A stretch of DNA of 6,026 bases, from positions 1 through 6,026 of the forward strand of contig CAZFLR010000043.1 in assembly GCA_964519385.1 (NCBI GenBank), read 5' to 3'. The position numbers and the translations under genes are program-made. The notes beneath the pieces were generated by a model, which had not been told where the DNA came from, did not search any database, and was given only the letters and a program-made list of their open reading frames with translations. Numbering within the stretch: the stretch's first letter is position 1; the number at the start of each line of letters is the position of its first letter. The stretch comes from SVFI01 sp964519385. GTDB lineage: Bacteria; Bacillota; Clostridia; Lachnospirales; Lachnospiraceae. Shown here one piece after another: positions 5,919 through 6,026 of this stretch.

Positions 5919-6026
5919 CTATTATCATTACCGCACAAAAAGGGAGACAACATGGTCTCCCTTATTTTGAACTCACTTACCTTCTGCCAGGTAACCGTCA
6001 GCTTACCGTTTGCCGTTTTTGCCTTC
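5915..6026 (-). other. Possible C-terminal tail of a surface protein entering from the right edge
   Basis: One minus-strand frame is open for 36 codons from the edge to a TGA at 5917-5915. Its first residues (KAKTANGKLTVTWQKV) resemble the opening strands of a fibronectin type III-like domain of Clostridial surface proteins. The pattern stops about residue 17, and the frame then runs through the terminator hairpin and ends with TGA overlapping the ATG of the lipoprotein (ATGA). A genuine gene would normally stop before the hairpin, so either this gene is also broken, or the true end is in another frame (a TAA at 6005-6003 closes one alternative). No other feature is seen in 5969-6026. Confidence 0.2.
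5937..5968. terminator. Strong, potentially bidirectional rho-independent terminator
   Basis: AAGGGAGAC (5940-5948) pairs perfectly over 9 bp with GTCTCCCTT (5955-5963) around a 6-nt loop. On the minus strand the stem runs into five T (complement of 5937-5941); on the plus strand it is followed by TTATTTT. Its position fits the end of a minus-strand gene lying beyond the right edge. It separates that gene from the split lipoprotein. Confidence 0.8.

Overview
The window looks like chromosomal sequence from a Gram-positive anaerobe of the Clostridia, most likely Lachnospiraceae. This rests on the style of the RlmD-type rRNA methyltransferase and the PcrA helicase, strong AGGAGG-type ribosome binding sites, moderate-to-low GC by eye, and lipoprotein signal peptides. 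The genus is not resolved.

Left part (1-4230): a compact minus-strand block. Read in transcription order it holds the ATP-dependent DNA helicase pcrA (4229-1893), a small single-pass membrane protein with a very acidic, repeat-built tail (1817-1551), a rho-independent terminator (about 1520-1491), and a 23S rRNA uracil-5-methyltransferase of the RlmD/RlmCD type (1459 to beyond base 1, so its C-terminus is missing). These are ordinary housekeeping functions: DNA repair and replication support, and rRNA modification.

Middle (4230-4342): a divergent intergenic region of about 110 bp that should carry promoters for pcrA on the minus strand and for a substrate-binding lipoprotein on the plus strand. 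It also contains a short perfect inverted repeat.

Right part (4343-6026): a stretch that looks decayed or rearranged. An NMT1/SsuA-like ABC transporter substrate-binding lipoprotein starts normally at 4343 but loses its family pattern near 4778 and stops at 151 residues, under half the usual length. No permease or ATPase gene follows. Facing it is a minus-strand lipoprotein (5918-4791) that is split by an in-frame TAA and also ends abruptly at the same place. The two broken genes meet tail to tail with an 8-bp overlap, so a deletion, inversion or assembly joint lies around 4778-4850. A strong, potentially bidirectional terminator hairpin (about 5937-5968) precedes the split lipoprotein. Behind it, at the right edge, is a short open frame that may be the end of another surface protein.

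I see no RNA genes, CRISPR array, insertion sequence or new defence-like system. The most informative signals are the broken-gene junction, the in-frame stop in the lipoprotein, and the acidic repeat membrane protein between pcrA and rlmD.
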